The notes below the pieces were generated by a model. The model made no database searches. It was not told where the DNA came from and saw only the letters and a list, made by a program, of their open reading frames with translations. Source: Diploptera punctata (lineage: Eukaryota > Arthropoda > Insecta > Blattodea > Blaberidae). From it: a stretch of DNA of 64,000 bases. The translations under genes were made by a program, and so were the position numbers. The stretch lies in the NCBI GenBank assembly GCA_030220185.1, contig JASPKZ010007249.1:992001-1056000 (forward strand). The letters are read 5' to 3'. Each line of letters starts with the position of its first letter. Positions within the stretch are counted from its first letter, which is position 1. Shown here piece by piece: positions 12,200 to 25,040 of this stretch.

Positions 12200-12510
12200 T
12201 AGGAGTTTCTTAACCAAGCTAATTTAGTTACGCTTATTTTCCTGCAGATGTCAACGAGTGACATTTGGTTAGCATATCGCCTCAATAAGACATCTAGTAG
12301 ACAACTAAGGATGGATGAAGGTCGATTAAATCTTGCATAGAGCTTTTTATTCAGGCTTGAGGTTCTTTTACAAGCCTAAAAATCTTGAGACTCGGGAGGA
12401 CTTGGATTTTTCCATCCTAAAAATCCATCGATCCCGGCCGGGTTTGAACCCGCGACCCTCGGAACTAGAGACAAGGAACATAACCACTAGACCACTGTTG
12501 CCGACTCTTA
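12200..12510 (-). repeat. SINE family A copy
   Basis: Head on the right (B box GGGTTTGAACCC read on +), body to the left with AAGACATCTAGTAG. It directly abuts the family F copy. Confidence 0.75.
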
Positions 12511-12700
12511 TATCTCTTCTATTTATAAATCGTGTATTTAAAGCGACTTTATCATCATCTAAATTTCATTATATAAGCACAAATGTCTGTTCTAACAACA
12601 CTTCTTTCTCTGCCTTCCAAAATCTGTCTTTTCTCTTGGTTGATAATCTAAAAACAGTTTAGCGGTTTTTCTTCTTGCAACATTTCTATAAAAAAAAAAG

Positions 12701-13000
12701 GTAAAGTGATCCCACTACAGGCCTCAGGTGGCCCTTGGGGTAGTAGGAGGTTAAGGCTCCCACTTTTTCTAGACAGTCGGCACTTTTACGTCAGCTGGAT
12801 TGTCAACTCACGTGACGGCCGCCTTTACCCCCAGAACAAGCGTCTGGTACTCATTTCCGTTAGAGACTAAGTCGACCCCAGGGCCATAGTGCCACCAGAA
12901 GGTTTGGGTCAGTTTAAAAATCCTGACTCCACCGGGACTCGAACCCTCGACCTTCCGGCTTGCAGCGTAGTGCCTTAACCACTACGCTATGGCGTACCCC
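12701..13000 (-). repeat. SINE family D copy
   Basis: Nearly identical in layout to 6047-6340: distal end GATCCCACTACAGGCC and tRNA-like head CTTAACCACTACGCTATGGC at the right. Confidence 0.8.
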
Positions 13001-14254
13001 CATCATATATAGAAGGATATCGTGTCTGGAGAGTTGTATACGTGTTAGGCGTTCGGAAGAAAATTCTGTAAATTTTGAATCCCTGTACTTGCATTCCGAA
13101 ATGCAACGTTACATTGGTGTTTGTTTCAACACATAAAAAATTTGTTGTGCAAGTTTAAAGGTGATTTCATTTTTCCATGGGATATAGTTACGTTGTGAGT
13201 ACTTTTTAGGGTTTTACATGGCAGGGATATCAACCCATCTCAAAACCGCTAACCAATTGGACTGTGATTTTTTATTGAGATTTTCTATCCCTCGTTGGCA
13301 GCCGCTCATTGTGGGTACAGAGGCTCCTTGGTGTGAGTTGCGCTTCGCTTCTGTCACCTGCTAAACTTCCCCGCTCGTTCAACTGGTTCATTGATACTGA
13401 GCCTTTCCGCCACGGCTAGATGGATCACCTGAGAGAGTGCTATTGTATTAAGAGGTTTTAAAAAATATCCACTGGAAAGTGGACCTGCTAGTGCATCTTA
13501 AAATCATCATTAGTCTACATTTGTAATGTTTCTTTTCATAATGCCCGATATTATTGAATATAAAATGCATAATTAAAGCCACTATTTAAAAAAATAAGTA
13601 ATCTTCGCTGAAAAATAGACCTTGTATACCATACAATTATTTATAATATAACAATGAAGCATAAGTTTAATCACATTTTAATGTGAAAATGTCATAAACT
13701 GATGATTAAAATAATTTTTTACAATTGTAATATGTATTGTATATTTTATATGGAACTTCAAATTTGTAAACTGTTTATAGATTTAATTGGAATAAAATGT
13801 TAAATTATTTTCATATAAATATGGCAAATAGTATATAATCTTATTATTTTTAATACACTGTCACTTAATTCCCATATATTGATTATATGGTATGACTTAT
13901 AGTTGGAAATAAAAATGAAAATTTAATAATGGGAGTTTCAATTTGCAGAGTTTGAACAAAAACCTGTATTTAACAAATCTATCTTAGATATAAAAATTAG
14001 CGTTTCTATTGCACAAGTATTGCTCTTATGGCCGTTGCTCATGCTATTCATTATGATGCCTAAAAATTGGAAATTCATTATCAATATCTCCCAAGTTTTG
14101 CTTTTATCAGAGAACATTATGTTATAAGAAGTGTTTGCAAATTGTGAAATTAATAGTTCAGCATATCAAATTTTAATTGTAATTTGTTAAGAAGTGACAC
14201 TACTAGGTTATATTTAAACAATCAATAAATTAATTAGATTTTACAACAAAAAAA
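13001..14254. other. Intron 1 segment: no recognised feature
   Basis: Very AT-rich from 13500 onward. No exon, tRNA-like head or transposon frame seen. Confidence 0.45.
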
Positions 14255-14735
14255 GTCTATATAGGAAGAAAAAAAAGTAGGAATGTAGAAAATGGGAAAT
14301 AGAAAAATATGCAGTAGCTGTTCACTCTTGTTCAGAAAAGCACAGAATTGAACTAAAGACAAAATTTACAAAGCAATTAGAGAAATCTGGTGAACTCACA
14401 ATTTGAGGGAAAAATTACATCCAAAACTACAAAGACAAAATAATGAATTGTGTACCGGTAATTCCTTGGGGAAAAAAGAGTTGATATGGAAGTTCATCAG
14501 TCCATCAACAGAGGGAGGAGATGAAAAGGAATACCAATTGTCAAATCAAAGAATGACACTAAAGTGCAGTGGGTGGCATTAGAAACACACTATCAGACAC
14601 CAATTAATTGACAATGAAAAAAGTTCCTCAAAACTTGTCCTGGAGAGTCTATAAAATATGAGGTCAGGTGTAAAATTTGATTTATTTATCGATTTTCATT
14701 AATATCTAAATGAAATGACACTATGAGGTTTATTA
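14255..14735 (+). mobile_element. Penelope-like element C-terminal fragment, decayed
   Basis: A frame spells SEKHRIELKTKFTKQLEK, the same region as SEKHRIETKTKLLKQLEK in the copies at 52800-53327 and 56671-57307. It sits before the repeated motif GACACTATGAGGTT (near 14730), which marks the end of those elements. Stops and indels are present. Confidence 0.6.
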
Positions 14736-14839
14736 TTAAACAACTTATGTTTTTTTTTTTCTTCCTATGACTTGATTAGTCAAAATTTTCGTTAATATTT
14801 AAAGGAAGTGACACTATGAGGTTTTAATCAAAGGTAAAG

Positions 14840-14965
14840 AGGAAAATGTTGCCCGAACCAGAAATCGAACCCCGAACCTTTAGCTTTCCGTGCTAACGCT
14901 CTCGTAAAGGTTCGGGGTTCGATTCCCGGTTCAGGCAAACATTTGTTTCTTTACCATTGATTAAA
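14840..14965. repeat. Inverted tRNA-like halves (hairpin)
   Basis: GGGTTCGATTCCCGGTTCAG on the right faces its near-complement on the left, giving a hairpin of two tRNA 3' halves. Flanks CTTTACCATTGATTA and further sequence to about 15030 recur in opposite orientation at 44400-44530. Confidence 0.6.
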
Positions 14966-15265
14966 ATAATTTAATTGTGTACATTAATTTACTTATTTCT
15001 ATCATAGTAATAGCTTTAGCTTCCCAATATTAATTTAACTGTGAGGTTTATTAATATTTATTGATTGTTTAGATCAAATTTTATTCAGAGAATTTTTGAC
15101 TCCCTCTTCAGTTACAATACTTACAATGATTTCCTTATGCTAAAACTATATAACACTATAAATTTACAGAAAATTTTAATATTTTCGCATCAGAATTATT
15201 TATTTATAATTTATTATGGTACTTTTTTTAGATATATTTTGTGTTTTAATGTTAATATTTTATAG

Positions 15266-15444
15266 TTGCTGTTCATTTGTGGGAAAGAGAGGCAATGGAC
15301 CGCAGGCAATATCTATTGGAAAAAATTGTGACAAATTTGGCATTGTGGTGCACGAACTAGGACATGTGGTTGGATTCTGGCATGAACATACCCGGCCGGA
15401 CCGTGATGATCATGTTCAGATTGTGCGGGATAATATCATGACCG
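15266..15444 (+). CDS. tld: Tolloid exon 2: astacin active site
   Basis: The acceptor TATAG ends at 15265 and the first base completes the Gly codon split from exon 1. The exon encodes [20 protein letters not shown] and the full zinc-binding signature [13 protein letters not shown] (HExxHxxGxxHE): three zinc-ligand His, the catalytic Glu, and the last Glu typical of astacins. The Cys-Cys pair at the start belongs to the Cys-rich loop near the S1' pocket of BMP1-type proteases. It ends NIMTG at a GTGAGA donor (15445), phase 1. Confidence 0.97.
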
Positions 15445-15514
15445 GTGAGACTTTAATTTGTTAAACTTGTTCAGAATTATTTTTCAATATTATATCCTTA
15501 CAATTTCGAAAATA

Positions 15515-16460
15515 AAAGTTGGAAATCATATAACAGAGGGATTTTCTATTACAAAAGGTTTAAGGCAGGGTTGCAGTTTATCTGGAAAGAGTACTAAGAG
15601 ACTGGAGGAAAAAAGTGTCAAAAAATGGGCATACCAATCCAAAATACACATGTATATTCATTCAATTTTGCAGACGACCAGGTATTAATAGCACAAGACC
15701 ATGATGACATAGAATATATGGCAAAAAAACTAAAAGAAGAATATGAAAAATGGGGACTTATATAAATATAGAGAATACTAAATATCTGTGTATAGGAGAA
15801 GAAATTTAAAATATAAATTTCAACAATGGAGAAGAACTAAAACCTAGTATTGAATGCACTTACTTAGGAACAAAATTAGACCATTCAGGTGATAACACAT
15901 TGGAAATTAAAAATAGAATCGCACAAACAAAACAAGCAATAAATGCTTTCAACTCTGTTGGTGGAGCAAGAATGTTACAAAAAATAGAAAATTACAAATA
16001 TATCAAACCATAATTCAGGGCATTTTAACATATGGTGCTGAAGTCTGGCAAATTCCTACCAGGGAAATGAAACAAATTTTAAGTACAGAAATGGATGTTT
16101 TAAGAAGATCAGCTGGAAAATCTAGAATGGATAGAATACGAAATAAAGAAATAAGTAAAATTATGGGTGTACAAGAGGAGCCGGACATCATAGACATTAT
16201 AGTAAAGAAAAGAATGCCGGAACAAAGATTGCCTAAAATTGTTATGGAATGGATCCCAATGGAAAGGAGGAAGAGAGGAAGACCGAAGAAAACTTGGATA
16301 GAAGGGGTACAAGCAGCTATGAATATCAGAGGATTGGAGGAAGATCAATGGATGAACAGAGAGGAATGGTGTTTGGTTTCCGGAAGACGGCAGCAGCTGC
16401 CATGATACCAGATGATGATGATTATGATGATGATGATATCATTACATTACAGCTGTAATT
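15515..16460 (+). pseudogene. Non-LTR retrotransposon fragment (RT fingers to C-terminus, frameshifted)
   Basis: Only about 70 nt after the exon 2 donor a LINE fragment begins. Motifs in order: GLRQGCSLS (RT), a decayed FADDQVLIAQD with the YADD-type catalytic pair, CTYLGTKLD, LTYGAEVW, EMDVLRRSAGKSRMDRI and RKRGRPKKTWIEG before the stop, then a GATGATGATG tail. Frames change at about 15590, 15690 and 16010 and stops are present, so it is dead. It is oriented with the gene. Confidence 0.82.
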
Positions 16461-17303
16461 CAGTATGATCTCATGAACAAGCACATCCCATAAAATTCCA
16501 TATAGAATTTTCTTTTGTCTACAAAAATTACTTCTCTGTAATAGTTAATGTTTAATTTGGAGATGTAAAGATTGGAGCATTGTGTCACATGATGATAAAC
16601 ATTTTTAAAGATTGCACTGAAATTAGAATTGGTGTATAGCTAGGGATATGCTTATAAACTGCAGGGTGCAGATTTCTAAAAATTGTACTGTTAGAGCACC
16701 AATACAGTAGATTCATATTTTAATTATTTATTTAGACAATTTTTCTAAATAAAAAAGGCATGCCTTTTTTGTAGAGTATTGTAGTACTGTAGTAAGTTGA
16801 TCTGCCAGTTTTTCTTCACACTAAAAATCATATTTGGTTGTTCATTAAATTGTGAGCATTTTTATAGTATTTTTGTAGTAGACAAATTGTTCATACTGAA
16901 GGGGAAAAAAAAATTAAATTAAAATATATATTCCCTAATATGAGAACAAATTAGTATTTTTATGTTATAATGAAATGACTCATCCTTAAAAAAGGGACAT
17001 GAGGAAAGAAGAAGATAGAGAATTAAATCTTTTGTCTTATAACTGAGAGAGGTAAGGTTCAAATTTAAGTTTCTCAACACAGCTATTAAACTTCTATCTT
17101 TATTTTAATACTTTTGCTAATAATTTATTTAATTGTAATTTTATCACTCAAAATTTATATAATAAAACAGTACATTTCTTCCTCTAAAATATATTGACTT
17201 TCCATTAAATGTTATTTTGTATATAGATATTAAACACTATTTAAGCTTTCTAGAGCTTTTGCTGCTGTCTTACAATTGTTTACTTTTTGTTGATTTTCGG
17301 AAG
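16461..17303. other. Intron 2 remainder: no recognised feature
   Basis: AT-rich, ending in the somewhat weak acceptor TTTTCGGAAG. Confidence 0.5.
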
Positions 17304-17410
17304 GCCAGGAGTACAATTTCAACAAGTTAACAGAGGAAGAGGTAAATTCCCTTGGTCTTCCATATGATTATGACTCCATCATGCATTATGCACGCAACAC
17401 ATTTTCTAAG
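17304..17410 (+). CDS. tld: Tolloid exon 3: Met-turn of the protease
   Basis: Acceptor AG at 17302-17303. A later AG at 17307-17308 would break the frame and lose the conserved GQEYNF, so it was not used. The exon encodes [14 protein letters not shown] and then [16 protein letters not shown], including the SxMHY Met-turn and the Tyr that contributes to the astacin zinc site. Donor AAG|GTAAGT at 17411, phase 0. Confidence 0.96.
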
Positions 17411-17490
17411 GTAAGTTACATTACATATAGCTTGTAACTTTTTTATTGATAGAATAAAAGAGAATACAAATATTTTAGTTTATATATATA

Positions 17491-17597
17491 TATCTTCAAC
17501 TCGTGTCCAACTCTGGGTCGGGTCGAGAAATGAGATGAAGCTCCTATATGGAGGTCTGTGAATGAAAAGGGTGCCGGCTGACCACACCTGACGCACA
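17491..17597 (-). repeat. SINE family C fragment
   Basis: Matches the 3' portion of the family C SINEs (reverse of GGTCAGGCGTGG...GACCCTGAGTTG) 80 nt after the exon 3 donor. Confidence 0.7.
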
Positions 17598-18111
17598 AAT
17601 ATTTTAGAATGATATTAAAATTGTGCTCCAAATTATCTTTACATTGAATTATTCTTACTCATTCACCTCATTTATATTTTTCATTTCCTATTAATTAACA
17701 TTAGGCCTAATAAGGCTGGTCCCATTTAATATATTTTTAAAGTTTAAATAATTAGTGTTAGCAGGATTTTGTATTTTAAATTTAAAATAAATTTTAAGTA
17801 GAAACAAAAATTGCAAACAACAATTGAGTTTTTCAAAATTAAAAAAATGGAAGATTTTATCAATATTGCATTGAAAATACTGGACCCTTTCATCGATATA
17901 TTTTTTTTATGGATATTGCTTTTGGGGATGTTAAAATGTCCATCTTGTATTATAGTTGTCAATTTTCTTGCACTTAATTATACATTGTTTCATTTTGTAT
18001 GTCCTGTGCAGTTACAGGTAAGAATGTTAAAAAAAATCCATTTATACAATTACATCTATCCATTCATCTTATGGCTCTTACAGCCCAAGTCGGCCTCTGG
18101 CTTCCCCTTTG

Positions 18112-18450
18112 GAGTTCCTTAACCAATCTGATTTAGTTATGCTTATTTCTCTATTGATGTCCTTAGTGACATGTGGAGTATGTCACCTCAAGAGACATCT
18201 AGTAGTCAATTAAGGTATTACTTAGATAGTAAAAAGTCGGTAAATTTTGCTTAGCAGCCTCTTTTATTAGGCTTAAGGTATTTTTACGAGCCTGAAAACT
18301 TCAGACTTGGGATCCATGGCTTAAAGTCTCTCCTGAGAACTTGCTCCTTGGATTTTTTCATCCTAAAAATTTGACTTCTGTCACGTTTGAACCCATGACC
18401 CTTGGGACTAGAAGCAAGGAACATAACCATTAGACCACCGCAACCAACTT
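18112..18450 (-). repeat. SINE family A copy
   Basis: Body GAGACATCTAGTAGTCAATT and head with CATAACCATTAGACCACCGC read on +. Collinear with 12200-12510. Confidence 0.72.
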
Positions 18451-18621
18451 GTAGAGTTACCGTGCTCAAAATTGATTATCCTACATTATATTTCCCATTA
18501 TCTTGCAAATTCTTTAGATTAAATACAAAAAATCTGTCATGTTAAACTGTGTAAACTAAGTGAATTCCTCAGCATGTCCAATTTATGGTCCTGTTTTGCT
18601 GGTTTACAGAAAATATATTTC

Positions 18622-18728
18622 TTCTTCATAAATTAATGAGTAATTTTACATCTTATCTCATAGTTTCCGTGTTTAATAAAAATAAACTATGAGGTAAGAT
18701 GTAAAAATTACTCATTAATTTATGAATT
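18622..18728. repeat. Short inverted repeat (hairpin, arms about 40 bp)
   Basis: ATAAATTAATGAGTAATTTT...ATAGTTT is matched in inverse by AAACTATGAGGTAAGATG...AATTTAT around a short AT-rich loop. It resembles a small foldback MITE; no clear target duplication. Confidence 0.65.
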
Positions 18729-18892
18729 AAGAACCTCATAATGTTATTTCTCGTATTTAACTTTGAGTATATTTCTTCTGTTAAATTGGAGTAACTCAAT
18801 TTCTGATGCCAGCTTATTTAAAATTGTTTGATTTCCAGAAAAAAACAAATTATGCATTATTATTATATATCATGTATTTACTTGCTTATCAG

Positions 18893-19019
18893 GGTACATA
18901 TTTGGACACAATACTTCCTCTTGAAAGGTTTACAAACAAAAGAAGACCAGAGATTGGACAACGAATTAGACTCAGTGAAGGAGACATTGCTCAGACAAAT
19001 CTGCTATATAAATGTTTTC
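18893..19019 (+). CDS. tld: Tolloid exon 4: end of the protease domain
   Basis: Acceptor TTATCAG at 18892. Encodes GTYLDTILP, then [20 protein letters not shown], the conserved C-terminal segment of the BMP1-type astacin domain. Donor C|GTAAGT at 19020, phase 1. Confidence 0.95.
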
Positions 19020-20398
19020 GTAAGTAAAAAAAAAGATGAATTAGTTATATTTAGAATCAGATTTTAATCCATATAAAAATGTAAAGAATGTTTTTTTCTT
19101 ACCTAGAGTAGCCTACTTTGGACAGTGAATTTTATCAGAAAGTGATATTTGTAACTGTTTCTGCATATGTATCTAAAACTTGAAGTAATTTATACAAATA
19201 GAGAAACTAAACTCCATGGCAGAACAGATCTAGAAGGTCCTTTGCCTATTGATTGGATTAAGAGACCATTACTTGCCTTCAGTCAACTGATTATTCACTT
19301 AAGTTAGAAATTCAGATAATAAATTTATTTGTCAAGACTCTTTCAATAACAAGTAGAATAAAGATGTGGTTAGCTCACAAATTTCAAAGCTACAAAAATA
19401 TTAATAAATAACATTTATCTTTAATTCATTATTTTCAATTATTATATATAACACTACTTATTGTAGCTACCCTAATTCCTCACAATGCCGATTGAGGAAT
19501 GATTCTACACTGGTCAAAATTCCATGAGATAATTTATTCCCCCATGGAGATTCACCATCGCATGTCCTGTAGCTCTTCACCAAGACATGATCCCTTAGAT
19601 CACTTATCTAAGGTACAGGACAATTTATACAAATAATAGCTATAAATTATACCTTCATCTACTAATGGAAAATATGGAAGGAGAATTTTGTAGATGTAAC
19701 ATTCTTAATCCATTCACATCAAAAGACGAGATAGACTCGCTGGTAGTTAAATGGCATTCAACTCAGAAGACGAGGTACACTGGCTTAACTCTGCTGTTAT
19801 ATATTTTGCAATATTTTGTACATCTCTTGGCAGAGTAATCTTTTGTTAACATTTATGAATCGTAGAGGAATGTGTTTTGGTCTTCACCCTTAACATGATC
19901 TCAAGTACCGTTATCTTTTGCTTGTTTTGAATGTCTGAAAATAAAAAATATAATTTACAGCAACTTAAACGCGGTTTCTTGGGAAATGCATTGAGCATTT
20001 AAACCTGAAACGAGTGGGTTAAAGGACTATAACTTGTCAGGTCGATGATGATGACGATCTACCAATGGTTTCTAGAGTGATAGGACTTTTTTTCTTATTC
20101 ATAAATATTTGTAACCAATCGCACAAGGAAGAGATAGGTGGTTAATCCTATGCTTTGGCTGAATTTACATCGGGAAAGTTCTTGGTATTGATATTCATTT
20201 TGGTGGAAACTGAGTGAGCCTCAGGACCTGACTGGGCACAAATGAATGAAGAAAAAGTCCAACCTCTGTTCCCCAGTATCATATTAGGTCTTCCAATCCA
20301 TTGTCAGGCTTCTTGCTATCTCAGCTACCTGGTCCATACATTAAAAATAATACTTTTATCAAATTATAATACATATTCTAACTTTTCCTATATTTCAG
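19020..20398. other. Intron 4: no recognised feature
   Basis: AT-rich sequence with no tRNA-like head or transposon frame that I recognise. Confidence 0.45.
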
Positions 20399-20623
20399 GT
20401 TGTGGAAGAACTTTTCAAGAAAATGCAGCCTCATTTTCATCCCCTTCACATCCCAATTCAAGTCCACCAGTTGAAGGAGAACGGTGTGAATGGAGAATCA
20501 CTGCCACACACGGTGAACGTATTGTGCTCAACATAACAGAACTGGATATCTTCAGCTCCAACAATTGTCGGTCTGATTATCTTGAAGTAAGGGATGGATA
20601 CTGGCACAAGTCTCCTGTGCTTG
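20399..20623 (+). CDS. tld: Tolloid exon 5: first two thirds of CUB1
   Basis: Acceptor TATTTCAG at 20398. CUB1 starts RCGRTFQENAASF, with CEWRITATHGERIVLNIT (the Cys, Trp and hydrophobic core of the first CUB half) and CRSDYLEVRDGYW, containing the second Cys and the Asp/Glu positions used for calcium in CUB domains. Donor G|GTATGT at 20624, phase 1. Confidence 0.95.
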
Positions 20624-21884
20624 GTATGTCTGAGCATTGCCTTCTTTTAATTACAGAATGAAAACAACTTGTAGAACAGCAAAGAAGGTGAATCCTTCCT
20701 AAAATAACACTGAGCAACAAAAAATAAACTTTTTTTTTTCTCTCAGAAAGAAAAATATGTGATTCTGATAGTATTTTTCTCCTGAATTCAAATATGATAT
20801 TGGTTTTTCTCCATCACACAAGGTTTCCAAGAGACAAGAATTTATAATTTCAAACACTTTAATATTTTCTACATTTGTAACTACACAATATTCAAACATT
20901 TATCATCTAGAAAGTAAGAAATGACGATTATCTGCTATATTTCGCCTGTGGAGCATCCCTCTTGATGGTCCAACAATAATCGGCCAGCATATTAGGGTTC
21001 CATTTGCTTGATATCTCTTTTCCATAGCTGAAATCTCCTGAGTTAGCTCATTTGGTTTTATTTTACAATGGACAAATGGATGAAAAAACGTTTATTAAAA
21101 AGTAATTATTTAAATCCATTAATTGAAATTGAAATTAAAAAACTGTGGGTGATGGAAAAATTCCGAATACATATTTGAAGACTTGATAAAAAACTTCATT
21201 AAGTAAAACTATTGGTACTCATGAGACAAAAATCATGTAGACCAGTGTAACTAATAAGTTTTCAAATAACTAATATTCTATTAAATTCTGTATTTAATAA
21301 CTAGATCCAGAAACTGTTTATAATTATATACCAAGAGGATGAAGATCTCTGGGCTGTCCTATGAAACACTGGAGAGAAAATTTTCTATAGGATCATAACA
21401 GGCCTTTACCTAATACTTGGAAGGAAGAAGAAGAAGACCCTGAAGCCAAAGAATACAAGTTACAAAAATGTTATTTTGAGAAAATAAAGTTCAAAGCCTA
21501 GCTTGTGCTTCAAGCTGTCTTTTTTTACATACTTATCTCATATGTTTTTAAAAAATGCACTTATACCCATTGACTTCTGTGGTCCTCTTTGTTAAAACAA
21601 TATGCAGTAAAGACAGATTATCTGTAATGAACTGTAGTTAATAGAAAACATTGGTCAGGTATGAAGTTTTAACTACTGTTTATTTAAAACATATGTTCTC
21701 TATGAACTTAATTGGAAGTCCCATTTCAAATCATATTGTAATCCACAGAAATATAATTTTAGTGGGTCATCGTAATGAGCATAATATATGCGAGTGTGTG
21801 TTCAAATACCAACCATTGCACCTTACATACTTCAGGCTCAACATATGTGCTCCTATTGAAAAGCACCAGGAAGACTGCCAGGCT
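20624..21884. other. Intron 5, first part: no recognised feature
   Basis: AT-rich. No exon or transposon frame recognised. Confidence 0.45.
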
Positions 21885-21932
21885 TAACATCCCTATCCGA
21901 TGGATGAATTGCTATCAACAGTACCACATGCC
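21885..21932 (-). repeat. SINE piece, left part split by hAT insertion
   Basis: GATGAATTGCTATCAACAGT matches the element at 28551-28790, and the match resumes at 24820 after the hAT element (TTCTCAACATA). Confidence 0.7.
21925..21932. repeat. 8-bp target-site duplication, left
   Basis: CACATGCC, repeated exactly at 24812-24819. Eight base pairs is the length made by hAT transposases. Confidence 0.85.
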
Positions 21933-24811
21933 CATGGGCATAATAGCCAGCATTGGATTAAGGGGGGTGCAATTTTTTTTTTTTGACTATATGCCTTCTG
22001 GATACAAACGAACAAAAAAAAGTATAAAATACTATCTTTATTTTTTAAACTAACCTCAATATATTTCGGCAGAAAACTACAGTGCTATTGAAGAGAAATA
22101 TGAAGAATAATAGTGAAATTATTGAATAATTTTTAGGCTTTGGGGAATTGAACTTTTTGTCAAGATTACTACTTAATTTTTATACATAATTGTGTTGAAA
22201 CTAGTGGCTATATTTTACTAATAAAGTACAACTACATACAGTTAGACTCACCTTTTTGTTTGAGAACATGTTTTAAATACTTTTTGTACGAAATTTTTAT
22301 TATAATTTTTAATAAGTTTTTTGTGCAGACTGAGCATACACAGGCCATTAAGATGATTTTCTGTCATTGTAAAACAGCACCATGTCTTCACTCTTCTTAG
22401 GTACTAAAAGTGTGGCAATCGACGCCGTAATAGACTGAAATTTGCTCGCTGTTGCTTGGACATCTTTCAGAGATATATTTAGGTTCTTAGGGTGCAGCAT
22501 CTTAAGTTCAAAAGCAGGACCCTCTTGTTCTCCAAATCTGTATGACAAAGTTGTGTGAAAGGAATCCAAGTAGGGATTTAAAATCGCCACCTTAAAGTAA
22601 GCTTGATGTATCTGCTTATTGAATATTCTTGGTAGGGTGATTTGTACACCTAGGTCAGAAGCAATATTCTTCATCTCTTTCATGATGCCTTCGGAAATCT
22701 CATAACCTTTTTTTTTATTGCGATGATCTATTACCATGCTTTTAATGCTTTCAACATGGGCCGTGCATTTAATTAAATGTATAGCCATGGCAAGTAGTGA
22801 ATTACTGACAGGTTCCAAATAACTAGAATATTTTGCAATCAGGCACAAACAAAAAGATGAAAGTACTTCTACTTGCAGCAGCATGCAACTTATCAGCTTG
22901 TTTTCGACTTGATGCATTTCTTTCTATGGCAATCAATTTCAGACTGTTCATCAATTCCAAAAAGCTTTTCTGAAATATCCCAATAAAATTTTGTGACCAA
23001 CGTGTTTTGCAGGGCATGGGGATGCTTGTGACATGCTGTCTTCTCTACGACGACTCAAAAAAAAGTTCATAATATCCTTAATTGTAGCTATCGTGTTTCT
23101 CACCTCGGACACACTATTCAAATCATTTACCACAAGAATGATTTTGTGGCTCATGCAATAGAAGTAAATACCTTTGGGAAATAAACTCACGCAGACATTT
23201 CTGGACCCCGTTGTCTTTTCCTGTCATTGTTGAGCAGTCATCATAGCCCTGGGTGACAGATTTGTGCGGGTCAATGTCTATCTCTTTGAAAAAAACTCTG
23301 CAGCAATTGATTGGGCATCCATTCTTTTCATTTCTATAAAGCCCAAAAAAACTCTTCTCAAATTTTATTCAGTTTCTCATCATAAAACCGCACACCAATG
23401 GACAATAACTCCTTTCCAGAAATGTCACAGCTTTTATCAGCTAAAACACTGTAAGCACTCAAAGTTTTTACATCATCCGCAATAATTTTCTTTACCTCAG
23501 GTCACATAATTCAATCAATTCAATTTTAATTTGTGGAAAAAACATAGGTAGCATTCTTGGCGTTTAAATGAAGTTTTAAGCTTATATCACTGGCATCAAT
23601 TCTCCACTTAATTAAATCCCTGAAGATGCTTTCATCGGGCGTTTTACCCCTTAAATACAAGTCATGCAAGCCACAGAAGATAATGGTATCCAAGATGGAA
23701 GACAAATATTTCAAGTTACCCACCACAATCTTCTTATAGCTACTTATGAGTTTTTGACTAACAGGGACCTCACTTAAAAGCAAGCATGCTGACTGCACAG
23801 CTTCCACATGCCAGTGGCTCTCAAAAAGTTTTTTTTGCAAATTCATGCATTTTGAAAAACTTCTAGAAAGGCCTATGAATGGCTCTTTAACGTCCCTCAC
23901 GATATATGGGGAGAATAGAACATGATATATATACAGTGCACCTTTGAATCTTGTGGAATACTTTAGCCAGGATGAATACTGTTGGATCCAACAATGTTTG
24001 AATTTCTGTTTTAAATGTTCAGCATCTTTGCTGAAATTGTAGCTTTCGGGTGGACTTCAGCAGTTTGTCAGAATTTTCACTTTATTTTCATTACTCATTA
24101 GCTCTGTTCTCCTGAACCAGTTGCCAATATCATTAGGTGGGTATATCTTCTTCGGATGTGATGAATTCTTAACTATCCGGGGAAAAAATAATATTGCAAT
24201 GATACGTGTGTAGGTACTTACCAAAAAAAATTCTTATATCCACTTTTATGCATATACACACGAATACGCGTAGTTCAACATTAAAACATGAGTCTAGAAA
24301 CTTCAAGTAAATAATATGTAAATTGGATAATTATTTGAGCCTATCGATCATACTAAAAAATATGAGACATAGGCATGGCGAAACTTAGACCATTTATAAT
24401 AAGTGGACATTGGCCAATATATGACTGTAAAAAAAAGGCATTCATTATAGAAGTGTGTGCACAAGAGTCAGGGTCAGGCAAAGCTTCTACAATCATCTAG
24501 GCATCAAAAAACAAACTCAGGTACTCAGCTGAAACTCGAGAAGTGAGTGCTGCATTATCCGTCCATAATAGAGGTCTAGAATTTTCTAGCATACTGGCGA
24601 TTCTTATGTCCACTGGGACAGGTACTTGATAAATTGATATATCACATCGATTGGACTTGACAGGCTTAATAGTTTTTTTTTCACATCTATTTTTAACATT
24701 TTACACCTAATTTCTGATAGAAGAAAATCTTATTCTACCCAGTGTTAATTTGTCGAAAATCAAGGGGGGTGAACTTGCGCACCCCCCTGCACCCACCTCA
24801 CTATGCCCATG
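21933..24811 (-). mobile_element. hAT-superfamily DNA transposon, defective (ZMYM1/TTF-finger type)
   Basis: Terminal inverted repeats begin CATGGGCATA at the left and end with TATGCCCATG at the right, followed by G-rich subterminal AGGGGGGTGC in both arms. On the - strand, decayed reading frames run in order: a TTF-type zinc-finger region (NFSKDAEHLKQKFKHCW, then KGALYIYHVLFSP, about 24170-23900); VRDVKEPFIGLS... (23900-23526); a central piece with MSHKIILVVNDLNSVSEVRN (23190-22951); TRWSQNFIGIF (23017 on); and a C-terminal 189-codon frame (22917-22348). Frames are interrupted and the C-terminal dimerisation segment is not visible, so it is inactive. Confidence 0.85.
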
Positions 24812-24819
24812 CACATGCC
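24812..24819. repeat. 8-bp target-site duplication, right
   Basis: CACATGCC, identical to 21925-21932. Confidence 0.85.
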
Positions 24820-25040
24820 TTCTCAACATACATGGGAAGGGATTAGCAATTTAGAGCAGGAATCTGGTGCACATTCTAGTGATTAAAAATTGTACACCAC
24901 CATCTCCTCCTGGCCTTGAGATTGAAAATTTTGCAATTAAATTAATTAGTTTAATTAACCTAACAATTAAAATTTTCAACATTGCTAGGTTTTGAACCCA
25001 GGCCCGCTGGTCAGGAACCAGGCTTGTGGGCTTATGAGCA
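24820..25040 (-). repeat. SINE piece, right part with tRNA-like head
   Basis: Continues the element broken by the hAT insertion. The head on the - strand has the B-box-like GGTTCAAAACC. Compare 28551-28790. Confidence 0.6.
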
